NCBI RefSeq assembly: GCF_000416985.1
Contig: NZ_ATDL01000018.1
Coordinates: forward strand, 62,001 to 126,000
Reading direction: 5' to 3'
Source: Sphingobacterium paucimobilis HER1398
GTDB taxonomy: Bacteria > Bacteroidota > Bacteroidia > Sphingobacteriales > Sphingobacteriaceae
DNA length: 64,000 bases
A model generated the notes under the pieces. The model saw only the letters and a program-made list of their open reading frames with translations. It ran no database searches and was not told where the DNA came from. Below, piece after piece: positions 16,688 to 26,300 of the stretch. The position numbers were made by a program, and so were the translations under genes. Each line of letters opens with the position of its first letter. Position 1 is the first letter of the stretch.

Positions 16688-18007
16688 ATGTTAAAAACAA
16701 AATCGATCACTATCGTTATTATTCTTTTGCAGCTGACGGTACAAGTGTATGCGCAAAAAAAGAAAAAGAAACGGATTGCTATCGAACAATCTCCCAAGCA
16801 AGAACTCGTCTATGACAATGTCAATTACCTAGACGCTATAAAGACGGTTCAGCTATTCCCAACGGGAAAAGAAAATCAGCTTCCGATATATACGATCGGA
16901 GAACCCGAGCTCTTGGAGCTTTCGTTTGACGATCTACGGGCAGATGTGCGTGATTATTACTACAACATTGAGCATTGCAATGCAGACTGGACCCCTAGTC
17001 GCCTATCGGTCCTGGACTATGCGGAGGGATATAATGAGGATCGTATTGTAGATTTCAAACAATCTCAAGGGACTACAACTGCCTATACACACTATAAAAC
17101 GGTCTTCCCAAATGAATATGTAAAGCCTAAAGTTGCCGGTAATTTTTTACTGAAGATCTATGAAGATTCGGACAAAGAGCGATTGATCTTGACGCGCAGA
17201 TTTTATGTATTGAAGCCGTTGGTCGTGGTAGAAAGTCAAATATTGGCGTCGAGTTTTACCGAGAAACGCTTATCCAACCAAAAGCTGAATATCACCATTA
17301 AAACAGGACTGACTATTTCTAATCCGCATCGGGACATACAATTGCATGTGATGCAAAACCAACGTCCTGATAATATGATGATACTGCGAACGCCTATGTT
17401 TATCGGTACGAGCGAAATAAAATACAACAACAGTGAGACGCTGGACTTCATGGGAAATAATGAGTTTCGCTATGCGGACCTACGTTCTTTTAAAGGTGGA
17501 TCAGCCCAAATCATGGATATACAGATGGATAGTCTTGTCCATATGCGACTGTTTACCGATCAAGACCATTACGATGATACTTATGCAACCACCTATGACG
17601 AAAATGGAAAATTCTATATCCGCAACCTGGATTATGACAATGCGGATATCGGAAGCGATTACGCTGATATCGAATTTTCGCTCCAGACTACTCAAAACAT
17701 AGCTGGTGACATCTACCTCGTCGGAGGCTACAACAATTACCAGCGTAATGCAAATAACAAATTAAAGTATAATCCCAACTCGAAGAAATGGACGGTGAGG
17801 CAGAAGCTAAAACAAGGCCTCTATGACTACGAGTATGTATTGGAAACAAAGGAAGGAAAGGTGATTACAAATGCCTTTTCTGGCAGTCATTTCCAGACAG
17901 GAAACGATTACCAGATCCTGGTATACTACCGCCGTACCGGTACCTATTGGGACGAACTCCTTGGGATCGGGACAACTTCAATCAATAATAAGCAAAACAA
18001 AAACTAA
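16688..18007 (+). CDS. Type IX secretion system plug-family protein (DUF5103)
   Basis: Has a signal peptide (about 22 residues, ending VYAQ). It shows the family segments LSFDDLRADVRDYYYNIEHC then NADWTPSRLSVLDYAEGYNE, the block TAYTHYKTVFPNEYVKP, and a C-terminal region with IYLVGGYNNYQ. Known DUF5103 proteins bind the SprA translocon of the T9SS and plug its periplasmic side. The 439 residues fit. No other T9SS gene is in the window, so its role is inferred from the family alone. It starts 37 bp after the preceding gene. Confidence 0.85.
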   Translation: MLKTKSITIVIILLQLTVQVYAQKKKKKRIAIEQSPKQELVYDNVNYLDAIKTVQLFPTGKENQLPIYTIGEPELLELSFDDLRADVRDYYYNIEHCNADWTPSRLSVLDYAEGYNEDRIVDFKQSQGTTTAYTHYKTVFPNEYVKPKVAGNFLLKIYEDSDKERLILTRRFYVLKPLVVVESQILASSFTEKRLSNQKLNITIKTGLTISNPHRDIQLHVMQNQRPDNMMILRTPMFIGTSEIKYNNSETLDFMGNNEFRYADLRSFKGGSAQIMDIQMDSLVHMRLFTDQDHYDDTYATTYDENGKFYIRNLDYDNADIGSDYADIEFSLQTTQNIAGDIYLVGGYNNYQRNANNKLKYNPNSKKWTVRQKLKQGLYDYEYVLETKEGKVITNAFSGSHFQTGNDYQILVYYRRTGTYWDELLGIGTTSINNKQNKN

Positions 18008-18015
18008 CCAAAATC

Positions 18016-19446
18016 GTGAGCGATAATAATAAAGACCAAAAACTAAAACGGGGACTAACCAATAGACATATTCAATTAATAGCTTTAGGGGGAGCTATTG
18101 GAACTGGCTTATTTTTAGGGATCGGCAAGGCCGCAGTGTTGGCGGGTCCCTCTGTTTTACTCGGCTATGCCATTGCGGGCATCATTGCATTTTTTATCAT
18201 GCGTCAATTGGGCGAGATGGTCGTAGAGGAGCCTGTCTCTGGAAGTTTTTCTTATTTTGCCAACAAATATTGGGGAGGTTTTGCGGGGTACGCTTCTGGT
18301 TGGAATTACTGGGTACTCTATATACTCGTGAGTATGGCAGAACTGACCGCTATAGGTGTGTATGTCCAATTTTGGTGGCCTGACGTGCCGCTATGGGCCT
18401 CCAGTCTTTTCTTTTTCTTTGTCGTCAATGCGTTAAACCTTTCGTCTGTCAAAGTGTATGGCGAAACCGAATTCTGGTTTTCGATCATCAAGGTTGTCGC
18501 TATCATTGCCATGATTATATTCGGTGCTTATCTCCTCCTATCGGGAACCGGAGGTGAGACCGCTACTGTTGCAAACCTCTATAATGATGGTGGTTTTTTT
18601 CCGAAAGGCTGGCTCAGTATCACAGAAGATGGCAACTATGAGGGGCTTCTAGCGGCATTGGTTATGATCATGTTCTCATTTGGCGGCCTAGAATTGGTGG
18701 GTATTACAGCCGCAGAGGCCGAGAATCCAGAAAAAAATATTCCGCGGGCAACAAATCAGGTCTTGATTCGTATTTTGATCTTTTATGTAGGTGCTTTATT
18801 TATCCTATTCTCGCTCATGCCTTGGAGAAATATCACGGCCGACACGAGTCCTTTTGTAGAGGTATTCAATAGTTTGAATTCGTTCCAATTTACGCTGTTC
18901 AATAAGACATTCTATTTTACAACGATAATCGCCAACATACTGAACCTAATCGTACTTACAGCGGCACTGTCGGTCTATAACAGTTCGGTCTATAGCAACT
19001 CGAGGATGTTGTACGGCTTGGCGGAGCAAGGAAATGCACCTAAATTCCTCAACAAGTTGAACAAAAACCATGCACCTATAGCAGCGATTTTGGTTTCGGC
19101 AGCCTTAGTTGCGATCTGTATTGTGGTCAATAAACTGATTCCGGATAAAGCCCTGGAGATATTGATGTCGCTGGTGGTCTCTTCGCTGATCATTAATTGG
19201 ATTATGATCAGTTGGACGCACCTTTATTTTAAGAAAAGTAAAATAAAAGAGAAAAAGAGCACCAAATTCCCAAGCTTATTTTATCCTTTCAGTAATGTTA
19301 TATGCTTGTTGTTTTTACTGGCAGTCTTAATCATGATGTGGTTTACGGGATTGAAAATATCGGTAGAACTCATCCCGATATGGCTGGTACTGCTCTATAT
19401 AAGTTACCTTATCGTTAATGCCAGGAAGAAGAATAAAGTCGCTTAA
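18016..19446 (+). CDS. Amino-acid permease (APC superfamily, AAT family)
   Basis: A 476-residue proton-coupled transporter with about 12 membrane helices. The signature LKRGLTNRHIQLIALGGAIG, then TGLFLGIGKA in helix 1, LGEMVVEEPVSGSFSYFA and the later SFGGLELVGITAAEAENPEK match the AroP/GabP/ProY group. The start is GTG at 18016, 8 bp after the stop of the plug gene. Whether it carries aromatic acids, proline or GABA cannot be decided. Confidence 0.9.
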   Translation: MSDNNKDQKLKRGLTNRHIQLIALGGAIGTGLFLGIGKAAVLAGPSVLLGYAIAGIIAFFIMRQLGEMVVEEPVSGSFSYFANKYWGGFAGYASGWNYWVLYILVSMAELTAIGVYVQFWWPDVPLWASSLFFFFVVNALNLSSVKVYGETEFWFSIIKVVAIIAMIIFGAYLLLSGTGGETATVANLYNDGGFFPKGWLSITEDGNYEGLLAALVMIMFSFGGLELVGITAAEAENPEKNIPRATNQVLIRILIFYVGALFILFSLMPWRNITADTSPFVEVFNSLNSFQFTLFNKTFYFTTIIANILNLIVLTAALSVYNSSVYSNSRMLYGLAEQGNAPKFLNKLNKNHAPIAAILVSAALVAICIVVNKLIPDKALEILMSLVVSSLIINWIMISWTHLYFKKSKIKEKKSTKFPSLFYPFSNVICLLFLLAVLIMMWFTGLKISVELIPIWLVLLYISYLIVNARKKNKVA

Positions 19447-19463
19447 CTGTTAAAAGTATATTT

Positions 19464-19512
19464 TATCTCCATCTCATCCCAATTTATCGGAGCGAGATGG
19501 AGATAATTTTTT
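19464..19512. terminator. Bidirectional terminator between permease and phosphoesterase
   Basis: A perfect 12-bp stem (19464-19475 with 19494-19505) with T run on the plus side and A run on the other. It lies between two converging genes and can serve both. Confidence 0.8.
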
Positions 19513-19532
19513 ATCCTTCCAATTGTATTTTC

Positions 19533-21095
19533 TTATTTAACAACTTGCAGTTCTTTGGAGGCTTCATGTATTTTACCATACATATCTTTAGCTCGCACAG
19601 TTATCTGATACGTACCTACTTTGAGATTCGGTAATTTAAACTCCCAAAGGTGTGACGATTTTACAGCATCTGATGGTCTCCTGCCTTCCATCAGGCTCGT
19701 AGCATTATCATATTTGAGGACCTCATAGTGATAACTTGGGTCAGCGATCGTCACGTATTTCATTTTCTTCCATTCCTTGCCGTCCAAGCTGTACTCTACC
19801 GTATTATCAGCACTTCCCATAAAGAAGTTTGCATACATTTTATAACGTTTGGCATATTGGCTCTTAACCGTCTCTGGGCCTATCAGATTGATCTGATAAC
19901 CAGCATCCTCACCTGCTACTTTGTAACCAAATGTATAAGCGTTATCATTTACCTGCATAATAGCATACCCTTTTGGAGTACCATCGCGCATGGTCGAGGT
20001 AGGCACCCCTTGCTTGTTGAGCTGACCAGAATACCAATCGCCCGAAGTCGTACCTACATTGTATTCGTGATGCGGCTTGTCTTGATGCCAACCATCTTTC
20101 TTGCCATAAAAATTCTGTTGCTGGTAATGTGTATGTGCAGATAGGGATACAGTATTCGGGTAATCTTTCAATATATCAAAAAGACGCTGCCTATCTTCAT
20201 TCCGGAATACATTGGAGTTTTCATGATACAATGGAATATGGAAAGCCAAAACAATCAGCTTGTCTTTTGAGACAAACTTCAAATCATTCTCTACAAAATC
20301 CAATTGATCTTTCCGGAAGCCGCCCAGATACCCTTTGCCTGTGCGTGGATTAGGATAGATAATATTGTCCAATACGATAAAGTGTGCATTGCCGTAATTG
20401 AAGGAGTAGTTATTGGGACCGAAATTCATTTCGAAGCTCTCGTCTGAGAGGGAATCCACGGTCACGTCATAGTTCATATCATGATTTCCCATGACATTGT
20501 ACCAGGGTAAGCCCATATGTGCTATCGTTTGCTTGTAAGGCTCATGGAGACTCAAATCATCGCCCACAAGATCCCCGAGACTGATACCAAATAAGAAGCT
20601 TTTTTTATCAGAAATATCGTCTACTATCCCTTTTTTGAAAAAATCGAGTTCTTCTTGCGTATAGGCTTGTGGGTCGCCAAATATCAAGGCGCTAAAGGTA
20701 TTGGGTTCGGCCTTAGGATAGACTGGAAAATCTAGGGATTTAGGAATAGCGCCTGTTGCACTGCTTGTCGCATACTTCAGTTTGGGACTACCTAGCGGTT
20801 TATGTATATAATAAAAAACAGGTTGATTATAGGAGTCTGACGGGAACGAATAGTTTGTGGGTTTGACGACAAAGATAATATTGTCTTTGTCAACGGGCAG
20901 TGTATAATTACCATTGCCATCCGTCTGGACTACCTCTCTCCCATTACTGACACTGACTCCTGCCAGTCCCTTCTCATTCTTCTCAAACTTACCGTTTTTA
21001 TTGACATCAATAAAAACTCTTCCTTTGACCATCTCTTGAGCCTGTACTATCCCCGTACATAGCATGGCCCCTGCTAATAAAATTCTAATATTCAT
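19533..21095 (-). CDS. Exported calcineurin-like metallophosphoesterase
   Basis: Signal peptide of about 19 residues (ending GIVQAQ), then an SdrD/SpaA-type beta-sandwich (GRVFIDVNKNGKFEKNEKGL, residues about 25-100) and a phosphoesterase core with metal motifs ALIFGDPQ (GDxQ), GDLVGD, GNHD, LAFHIPLYH and SAHTHYQQ. A C-terminal beta domain follows (about 390-520). The architecture is that of MetallophosN-Metallophos-MetallophosC proteins in Bacteroidota. It would hydrolyse phosphate esters in the periplasm. The promoter overlaps a 14-bp inverted repeat, see separate entry. Confidence 0.9.
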   Translation of the reverse strand: MNIRILLAGAMLCTGIVQAQEMVKGRVFIDVNKNGKFEKNEKGLAGVSVSNGREVVQTDGNGNYTLPVDKDNIIFVVKPTNYSFPSDSYNQPVFYYIHKPLGSPKLKYATSSATGAIPKSLDFPVYPKAEPNTFSALIFGDPQAYTQEELDFFKKGIVDDISDKKSFLFGISLGDLVGDDLSLHEPYKQTIAHMGLPWYNVMGNHDMNYDVTVDSLSDESFEMNFGPNNYSFNYGNAHFIVLDNIIYPNPRTGKGYLGGFRKDQLDFVENDLKFVSKDKLIVLAFHIPLYHENSNVFRNEDRQRLFDILKDYPNTVSLSAHTHYQQQNFYGKKDGWHQDKPHHEYNVGTTSGDWYSGQLNKQGVPTSTMRDGTPKGYAIMQVNDNAYTFGYKVAGEDAGYQINLIGPETVKSQYAKRYKMYANFFMGSADNTVEYSLDGKEWKKMKYVTIADPSYHYEVLKYDNATSLMEGRRPSDAVKSSHLWEFKLPNLKVGTYQITVRAKDMYGKIHEASKELQVVK

Positions 21096-21137
21096 ATTTA
21101 TTCGTTTCTCAAAAATACCTCTAAGAAACGAATAAAT
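21096..21137 (-). promoter_or_regulatory. Operator-like inverted repeat around the phosphoesterase promoter
   Basis: Perfect 14-bp inverted repeat (21096-21109, ATTTATTCGTTTCT, and 21124-21137) with a 14-bp spacer. The spacer holds an exact -7 box on the minus strand (TATTTTTG, 21117-21110). The repeat ends at the ATG. This is the layout of a regulator-binding site that covers the promoter. Confidence 0.7.
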
Positions 21138-21184
21138 GTTTAAGCCTGTATTAAGTAAATATTAAGGAAAATTCAGATAGCCGG

Positions 21185-21865
21185 TTATAGACTTTTGCGC
21201 TTGAGATATTCGTCAACGACCAATGTCAATTGTTGCTCTTGTGTCAAATCGGAGTTGTCTAGCACGACGGCATCTTCGGCTTGCCGTAATGGGCTTTCAG
21301 AACGTGTGCTGTCAATATGATCACGATGAGCAAGATTGGCCTTTACCTCTTCCATGCTGATGCTCTCACCTTTTGCAGTGAGCTCGTCATACCGTCGTTG
21401 TGCTCTAACATCGGGATCAGCGGTCATGAAAATCTTCAAATCTGCTTCTGGAAATACGGTAGTGCCTATATCCCGTCCATCCATAACGATATCTCGTAGC
21501 TGCCCCAATTTCTGTTGCTGTGCTACCATAGCGGTTCGCACTTCCTTAATAGCACTCACTTCGCTGACAGAAGCCGACACCTCCATTTGGCGAATTTCAT
21601 CAGAAACATCCTCTCCGTTTAACAAAAGCTGGGTCTTCTCTGTATGGGGCACAAAATCAATTTGAATCTGCTCCAATGCGTTAAGTACAGCAGCTGTATC
21701 TTGAAGATCGATTTTATGACGTAAGAAAAATAATGTTACAGCTCTGTACATTGCACCGCTGTCTACAAAAACAAAGTTTAGTTGCTTTGCCAGCGCCTTC
21801 GCTACGGTACTCTTACCGCAAGACGAAAAGCCATCTATCGCTATAATAAAATTATTCCTAGCCAT
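21185..21865 (-). CDS. cmk: Cytidylate kinase
   Basis: Phosphorylates CMP and dCMP to diphosphates. The P-loop is IDGFSSCGKSTVAK near residue 12, with FVDSGAMYRAVTLFF, MDGRDIGTTVFPEADLKIFM and RRYDELTAKGESIS for the lid. Starting at the ATG at 21865 gives 226 residues, usual for Cmk, and leaves 4 bp after the previous stop; an upstream ATG (21886) would overlap the previous gene by 17 bp. Last gene of a topA-orf-cmk run. Confidence 0.96.
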   Translation of the reverse strand: MARNNFIIAIDGFSSCGKSTVAKALAKQLNFVFVDSGAMYRAVTLFFLRHKIDLQDTAAVLNALEQIQIDFVPHTEKTQLLLNGEDVSDEIRQMEVSASVSEVSAIKEVRTAMVAQQQKLGQLRDIVMDGRDIGTTVFPEADLKIFMTADPDVRAQRRYDELTAKGESISMEEVKANLAHRDHIDSTRSESPLRQAEDAVVLDNSDLTQEQQLTLVVDEYLKRKSL

Positions 21866-21869
21866 GGAT

Positions 21870-22283
21870 TTAACTATTCCCTCCAATTAATACTCCAGGT
21901 TTATTGACCAAAGGTATTTTCGATAAGTTTTCATCCACGATACTCTCTGGCAAGAAGATGTACTTTTTATCATAAATTGTATCTTCAATATAGTAGCTCA
22001 ACCAATATTCATTGGTGAGGCCAAATACCTGTTGATCGATAGCCTCGATACGAATAGAGCTGCTCGCAGCGATATCACCCAAAAAATGACGTAAAGTTGT
22101 CGTTTTCACATCTTTTTCCTCTTGTGTACCGTATCCTTTGGAGGTTACAAAAACATTTCTCAACGGGACCTCTTTCTCATTGACCAAATAAACATTCCAG
22201 GATTTCTGCTCTGGAGATTCGCTTTCCAATACTACGGCTATAGAAATATTCTCAACAATATTAACAGGTAAATCTTTCTTCAT
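21870..22283 (-). CDS. Conserved hypothetical protein between topA and cmk
   Basis: 137 residues, no signal peptide, no membrane helix. I recognise no named domain. The sequence has beta-rich features, with VYLVNEKEVPLRNVFVTSKG and SSIRIEAIDQQVFGLTNEYW. It begins 3 bp after the topA stop and ends 4 bp before cmk, so it is made with them. A cytoplasmic housekeeping accessory is plausible but unproven. Confidence 0.75.
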   Translation of the reverse strand: MKKDLPVNIVENISIAVVLESESPEQKSWNVYLVNEKEVPLRNVFVTSKGYGTQEEKDVKTTTLRHFLGDIAASSSIRIEAIDQQVFGLTNEYWLSYYIEDTIYDKKYIFLPESIVDENLSKIPLVNKPGVLIGGNS

Positions 22284-22286
22284 CTG

Positions 22287-24638
22287 TTATTTCTTTTTTG
22301 TTGTGGCTCGTTTTGTTACTTTTTTAGCGGACTTCCCTCCTTTGGTATCCTCTTCTGCCCATTTCAAAACATCGGCGTAGGTAATAGCCGATACGTCCGT
22401 TCCTTTGGGTATTTTCAGATTTTGCTTGCCAAAGCGAACAAATGGTCCCCATCTACCGTTCTCAATCTGTGCATCAGGATTCTCATCAAATACACGGATT
22501 ATCTTTTCAATATCTTTTTGCCTTTTTTCCTGAATAATCTGAATTGATTGCTCTTCAGTCACATCCAAAGGATCTAGCCCTTTGGGCAAGGAATAAAATG
22601 CCGAATTGTGTCGAATATAAGGTCCAAAACGACCGATAGCTACCGTCATCTCCTTCTCTTCAAATTCACCTACTTTTTTAGGCAATTTGAAGAGCTCCAT
22701 AGCTTCTTCAAAGGTTATGGTTTCAATCATTTGCCCTTTACGGAGAGATGCAAATCGAGGTTTTTCCTCATCATCTGCCGATCCGATCTGTACCAACGGC
22801 CCAAATCTTCCTACACGTACGCTAACAGGCTTGCCGCTGACAGGATCTACCCCCAGTTCGCGCTCATGGGTAGCTCGATCTGCATTTTCAAGGGTATCCT
22901 GTACCTCATGATGAAAAGGGCGATAGAAATTCTCCAGCATATCTGTCCATTCTTTGCTCCCTTGTGCTATCTCATCAAATTCCTTTTCGACACTGGCTGT
23001 AAAGTGAAAGTCAACAATATCTTTAAAATGCTCCACCAAAAAATCATTGACAAGTACACCGATATCGGTAGGAAACAGTTTATTTCGCTCCACTCCCGTC
23101 ATCTCGGTTTTCAAAATCTCAGTGATCTCGCTACCGCTTAAGGTCAGTACATTATAATTGCGGGGTTTGCCATCCCGGTCTTCTTTGATCACATAGCCCC
23201 TATTTTGAATAGTAGAAATAGTCGGCGCATAAGTAGAAGGTCTACCAATCCCCAACTCCTCTAACTTTTTGACAAGTGAAGCTTCTGTATATCGGGCTGG
23301 AGGTCTAGAGAAACGCTCTGTTGCAGTCATTTCTCTCAGCGTCAACGATTGTCCTTTTTCTAATGGAGGGAGTAATGCATTATCCGATTCGCCATCTGCA
23401 AGTACATCATTCTCCTCATCGGTGGATTCCATATATACTTTTAGAAAACCATCAAAACGCATAATTTCACCCGTCGCCGTAAGTTCTTCTTTACGTGTGG
23501 ATACACTGATTTTTGCAACGGTCTTTTCAAACTCGGCTTCACTCATCTGAGACGCTATAGCACGCTTCCAGATCAATTCGTACAGTCGTCTCTCGGACGC
23601 ATCACCATCGATGCTATGTTCTGAGAAATAGGTCGGACGTATAGCCTCGTGCGCTTCCTGAGCACCAGCAGATTTGGTCTTGTATTTTCTTAACTTATGG
23701 TATTTCTCTCCGTAGGCTTTCAGGATTTCGTTTTCAGCAGCTTTAATAGCGGTATCCGACAGGTTGACCGAATCGGTACGCATATATGTAATACGTCCTG
23801 CTTCATATAATCGCTGAGCAACCTGCATGGTCCGTGCTACGGAAAAACCAAGCTTACGACTCGCTTCCTGTTGTAGTGTTGACGTCGTAAACGGTGCTGC
23901 AGGATTCCTTTTCGCGGGTTTTTTCTCCAGCGATGCAACAGCAAAACTGGCATTTATACTATCATTCAGAAAGGCCGTAGCGTCACTCTTTTTTTCAAAA
24001 CGCTGTGGTAGCTCCGCTTTAAAAATTTCTTTGCCATTGCCAGTATGGAAAATGGCGACTATCTTAAAAGCAGCCTCTGCATTAAATCTGTTTATTTCGC
24101 GCTCGCGCTCTACAATAACTCGAACAGCAACGGATTGAACTCGTCCTGCAGACAAAGAAGGTTTTACTTTTCTCCATAATACAGGAGATAACTCAAAACC
24201 GACTAGTCTATCCAAAACACGGCGTGCCTGTTGTGCATAGACCAAGTTATAATCTATTTTACGCGGGTTTTCAATGGCTTTTAAAATAGCGGGCTTCGTT
24301 ATCTCATGAAAAACAATACGCTTGGTGGCGTCTTCCTTTAATCCCAAAGTCTCAAATAAGTGCCAAGAAATAGCCTCTCCCTCCCGGTCCTCATCGGATG
24401 CTAGCCATACTGTATCTGCAGCTTTAGCTAGTTTCTTTAACTCACTGACAACAGCCTTCTTATCAGAAGGAACTTCATATTTTTGTTCAAACTTATTATC
24501 AGTATTAATAGCGTCATCCGTTTTGACCAGATCACGAATATGTCCATAACTGGACTTTACTAAAAAATCACTCCCCAAATATCCTTCTATCGTCTTCGCC
24601 TTTGCCGGCGACTCTACTATCAATAAATTTTTAGCCAT
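22287..24638 (-). CDS. topA: DNA topoisomerase I
   Basis: Relaxes negative supercoils by transient single-strand breaks. The 783 residues start with the TOPRIM domain (NLLIVESPAKAKTIEGYL, then the acidic ASDEDREGEAISWH). The active-site Tyr is in RITYMRTDSVNLS, near residue 285. RPPARYTEASLVKKLEELGI is also typical. The C terminus has no Cys4 zinc ribbons; instead it carries repeats with GRFGP or RWGPF and a Lys-rich tail (KKVTKRATTKKK), as in other Bacteroidota TopA. Confidence 0.97.
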   Translation of the reverse strand: MAKNLLIVESPAKAKTIEGYLGSDFLVKSSYGHIRDLVKTDDAINTDNKFEQKYEVPSDKKAVVSELKKLAKAADTVWLASDEDREGEAISWHLFETLGLKEDATKRIVFHEITKPAILKAIENPRKIDYNLVYAQQARRVLDRLVGFELSPVLWRKVKPSLSAGRVQSVAVRVIVEREREINRFNAEAAFKIVAIFHTGNGKEIFKAELPQRFEKKSDATAFLNDSINASFAVASLEKKPAKRNPAAPFTTSTLQQEASRKLGFSVARTMQVAQRLYEAGRITYMRTDSVNLSDTAIKAAENEILKAYGEKYHKLRKYKTKSAGAQEAHEAIRPTYFSEHSIDGDASERRLYELIWKRAIASQMSEAEFEKTVAKISVSTRKEELTATGEIMRFDGFLKVYMESTDEENDVLADGESDNALLPPLEKGQSLTLREMTATERFSRPPARYTEASLVKKLEELGIGRPSTYAPTISTIQNRGYVIKEDRDGKPRNYNVLTLSGSEITEILKTEMTGVERNKLFPTDIGVLVNDFLVEHFKDIVDFHFTASVEKEFDEIAQGSKEWTDMLENFYRPFHHEVQDTLENADRATHERELGVDPVSGKPVSVRVGRFGPLVQIGSADDEEKPRFASLRKGQMIETITFEEAMELFKLPKKVGEFEEKEMTVAIGRFGPYIRHNSAFYSLPKGLDPLDVTEEQSIQIIQEKRQKDIEKIIRVFDENPDAQIENGRWGPFVRFGKQNLKIPKGTDVSAITYADVLKWAEEDTKGGKSAKKVTKRATTKKK

Positions 24639-24719
24639 TAACTTTATAAGATTTCTGCAAATATTACTATTTCAAAATGGAATGACAATTATTTTTACTA
24701 ATAATATTGTAAAACTAAT

Positions 24720-25583
24720 TTATAACTTCCAATGATTTGTCAAAACATCCAACAGGTAGAAGCAGGAAAATACTACTGAAGCTATTCCATTGGTGGTCAT
24801 AAAGGCCTTATCTACACGACTTAGATCGGTAGGACTTACAATACGGTGTTGATAAATCAATAATGCACCATACAGTGCTACACCAATATAATATAACACT
24901 CCCACCTCTATAGTGAAAGCTGGTAGTAAAACAAAAATGAACGAGAAAACATGAAGAAGTTCAGAAATACGCATGGCTTTCTTCACGCCATAATTGGCTG
25001 GTATAGATTGCAGATTATGAGCTCGATCAAATTCTTCGTCCTGAAGCGCAAATATAATATCAAAACCACTGACCCATGTCAATACCGCCAATCCGTACCA
25101 AATAGGTACGATATTAAACTGGCCCGTTACCGCCAGATAGGCCCCCACTGGAGCAAGCCCTAAGCCCAAGCCTAAAACAAAATGACAAAGTGGGGAGATA
25201 CGCTTCATATAAGAGTAAAACAAGATCACAAATAAAGCAATAGGCGAAAGCAGCAAACACATCGGATTTATAAAATAGGTCGCTACCGTAAAAATAAGAC
25301 AGTTGACAATAGTAAAGGTCAATGCTGCCGAAGGGCTGATCCGTCCTGCCGGGATATCACGTACCGCCGTACGGGGATTCAGGGCATCGACATCTCTGTC
25401 TAGGTACCTATTAAATGCCATCGCCGCATTCCGTGCGGTGACCATGCACAGAAGCATCAATGCAAACAGCTTCCAATCAAAATCATACGAAGTGGTGGAC
25501 ACCGCTAGAAAAAAACCAATAATTGCAAAAGGCAGTGCAAACACGCTATGCGCAAACAGCACCAATGACATATATTTCTTCAT
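24720..25583 (-). CDS. UbiA-family prenyltransferase, probable MqnP-type
   Basis: Inner-membrane protein of 287 residues and about eight helices that joins a polyprenyl chain to an aromatic acid. The first aspartate motif is NRYLDRDVDALNPRTAVRDI, the second DEEFDRAHNLQSIPANYG, both binding Mg-diphosphate. The subfamily sequence resembles the UbiA-like enzymes of menaquinone synthesis by the futalosine pathway, which would fit Bacteroidota, but the other mqn genes are not here. It follows engB by 2 bp. Confidence 0.85.
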   Translation of the reverse strand: MKKYMSLVLFAHSVFALPFAIIGFFLAVSTTSYDFDWKLFALMLLCMVTARNAAMAFNRYLDRDVDALNPRTAVRDIPAGRISPSAALTFTIVNCLIFTVATYFINPMCLLLSPIALFVILFYSYMKRISPLCHFVLGLGLGLAPVGAYLAVTGQFNIVPIWYGLAVLTWVSGFDIIFALQDEEFDRAHNLQSIPANYGVKKAMRISELLHVFSFIFVLLPAFTIEVGVLYYIGVALYGALLIYQHRIVSPTDLSRVDKAFMTTNGIASVVFSCFYLLDVLTNHWKL

Positions 25584-25585
25584 AA

Positions 25586-26200
25586 CTACGGAGCCAAGGG
25601 CGGCGTAAAGGTTTGATTTATTTCATCAATTTTCTCTAAAATAGGCTCTAATCCCATCTTGTCCTCAGAAGACGTCAAAAAGCGAGCAGGTACCTCTTCA
25701 AACCATTTGAGGAGGGCACGCTTGAATTTGGCCATATTTTGATCGGACTTGACAATAGACTGTTTGTCGGCTTTGGTAAAAACCAACATAAAAGGCAGCC
25801 CATTCTGACCCAACCAGCAACAGAAATCCAAATCAATCTTCTGGGGCTCCAGGCGACTGTCGATAAGAACGAAAATACACTGAAGATTTTCTCGATTCAA
25901 GAGGTATCGTCGAATGAATTTTTCCCAATCTGCTCTATTTTTCTTGGAGGTCTGGGCATAGCCATAACCAGGTAAATCGACCAGATACCAATTCTCGTCG
26001 ATAACAAAATGATTTATCAACTGAGTTTTGCCCGGTCTCTGTGAGGTCTTGGCCAGGCCTTTCTTATTGGTCAACGCATTTATTAGCGATGACTTACCAA
26101 CATTGGAACGACCAATGAAAGCATATTCTGGTAATGTAGGGGCCGGTAATTTATCGACTTGTGTATTACTACATACAAATTCTGCGGATTTGATAAGCAT
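25586..26200 (-). CDS. engB: Ribosome biogenesis GTPase EngB/YsxC/YihA
   Basis: Small GTPase needed for large-subunit assembly. G1 is GRSNVGKSSLINAL, G2 region KTSQRPGKTQ, G3 VDLPGYG, G4 FTKADK, G5 near TSSED. Length is 204 from the ATG at 26200. A longer TTG start at 26206 lies in the promoter box. Together with ubiA it forms a two-gene unit. Confidence 0.96.
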   Translation of the reverse strand: MLIKSAEFVCSNTQVDKLPAPTLPEYAFIGRSNVGKSSLINALTNKKGLAKTSQRPGKTQLINHFVIDENWYLVDLPGYGYAQTSKKNRADWEKFIRRYLLNRENLQCIFVLIDSRLEPQKIDLDFCCWLGQNGLPFMLVFTKADKQSIVKSDQNMAKFKRALLKWFEEVPARFLTSSEDKMGLEPILEKIDEINQTFTPPLAP

Positions 26201-26203
26201 AGA

Positions 26204-26211
26204 CAAAGGTA
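26204..26211 (-). promoter_or_regulatory. -7 promoter box of engB-ubiA
   Basis: Minus strand TACCTTTG, exact TAnnTTTG, with only 3 bp between the box and the ATG. The mRNA is therefore predicted to be leaderless or nearly so. Confidence 0.55.
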
Positions 26212-26300
26212 AAATTTAATTTAAGAAATTAAAAAAGGCTTTCCTACAGCCTCAAAAAGCTATGAAAATTTTACTATTTTAGTCGCTTACTAAAACCTAT

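Noticed and set aside
21096..21137. Invertible promoter (phase-variation) at the phosphoesterase gene
   Set aside because: The spacer is only 14 bp, too short for a site-specific inversion, and no invertase gene is adjacent. An operator is more likely.
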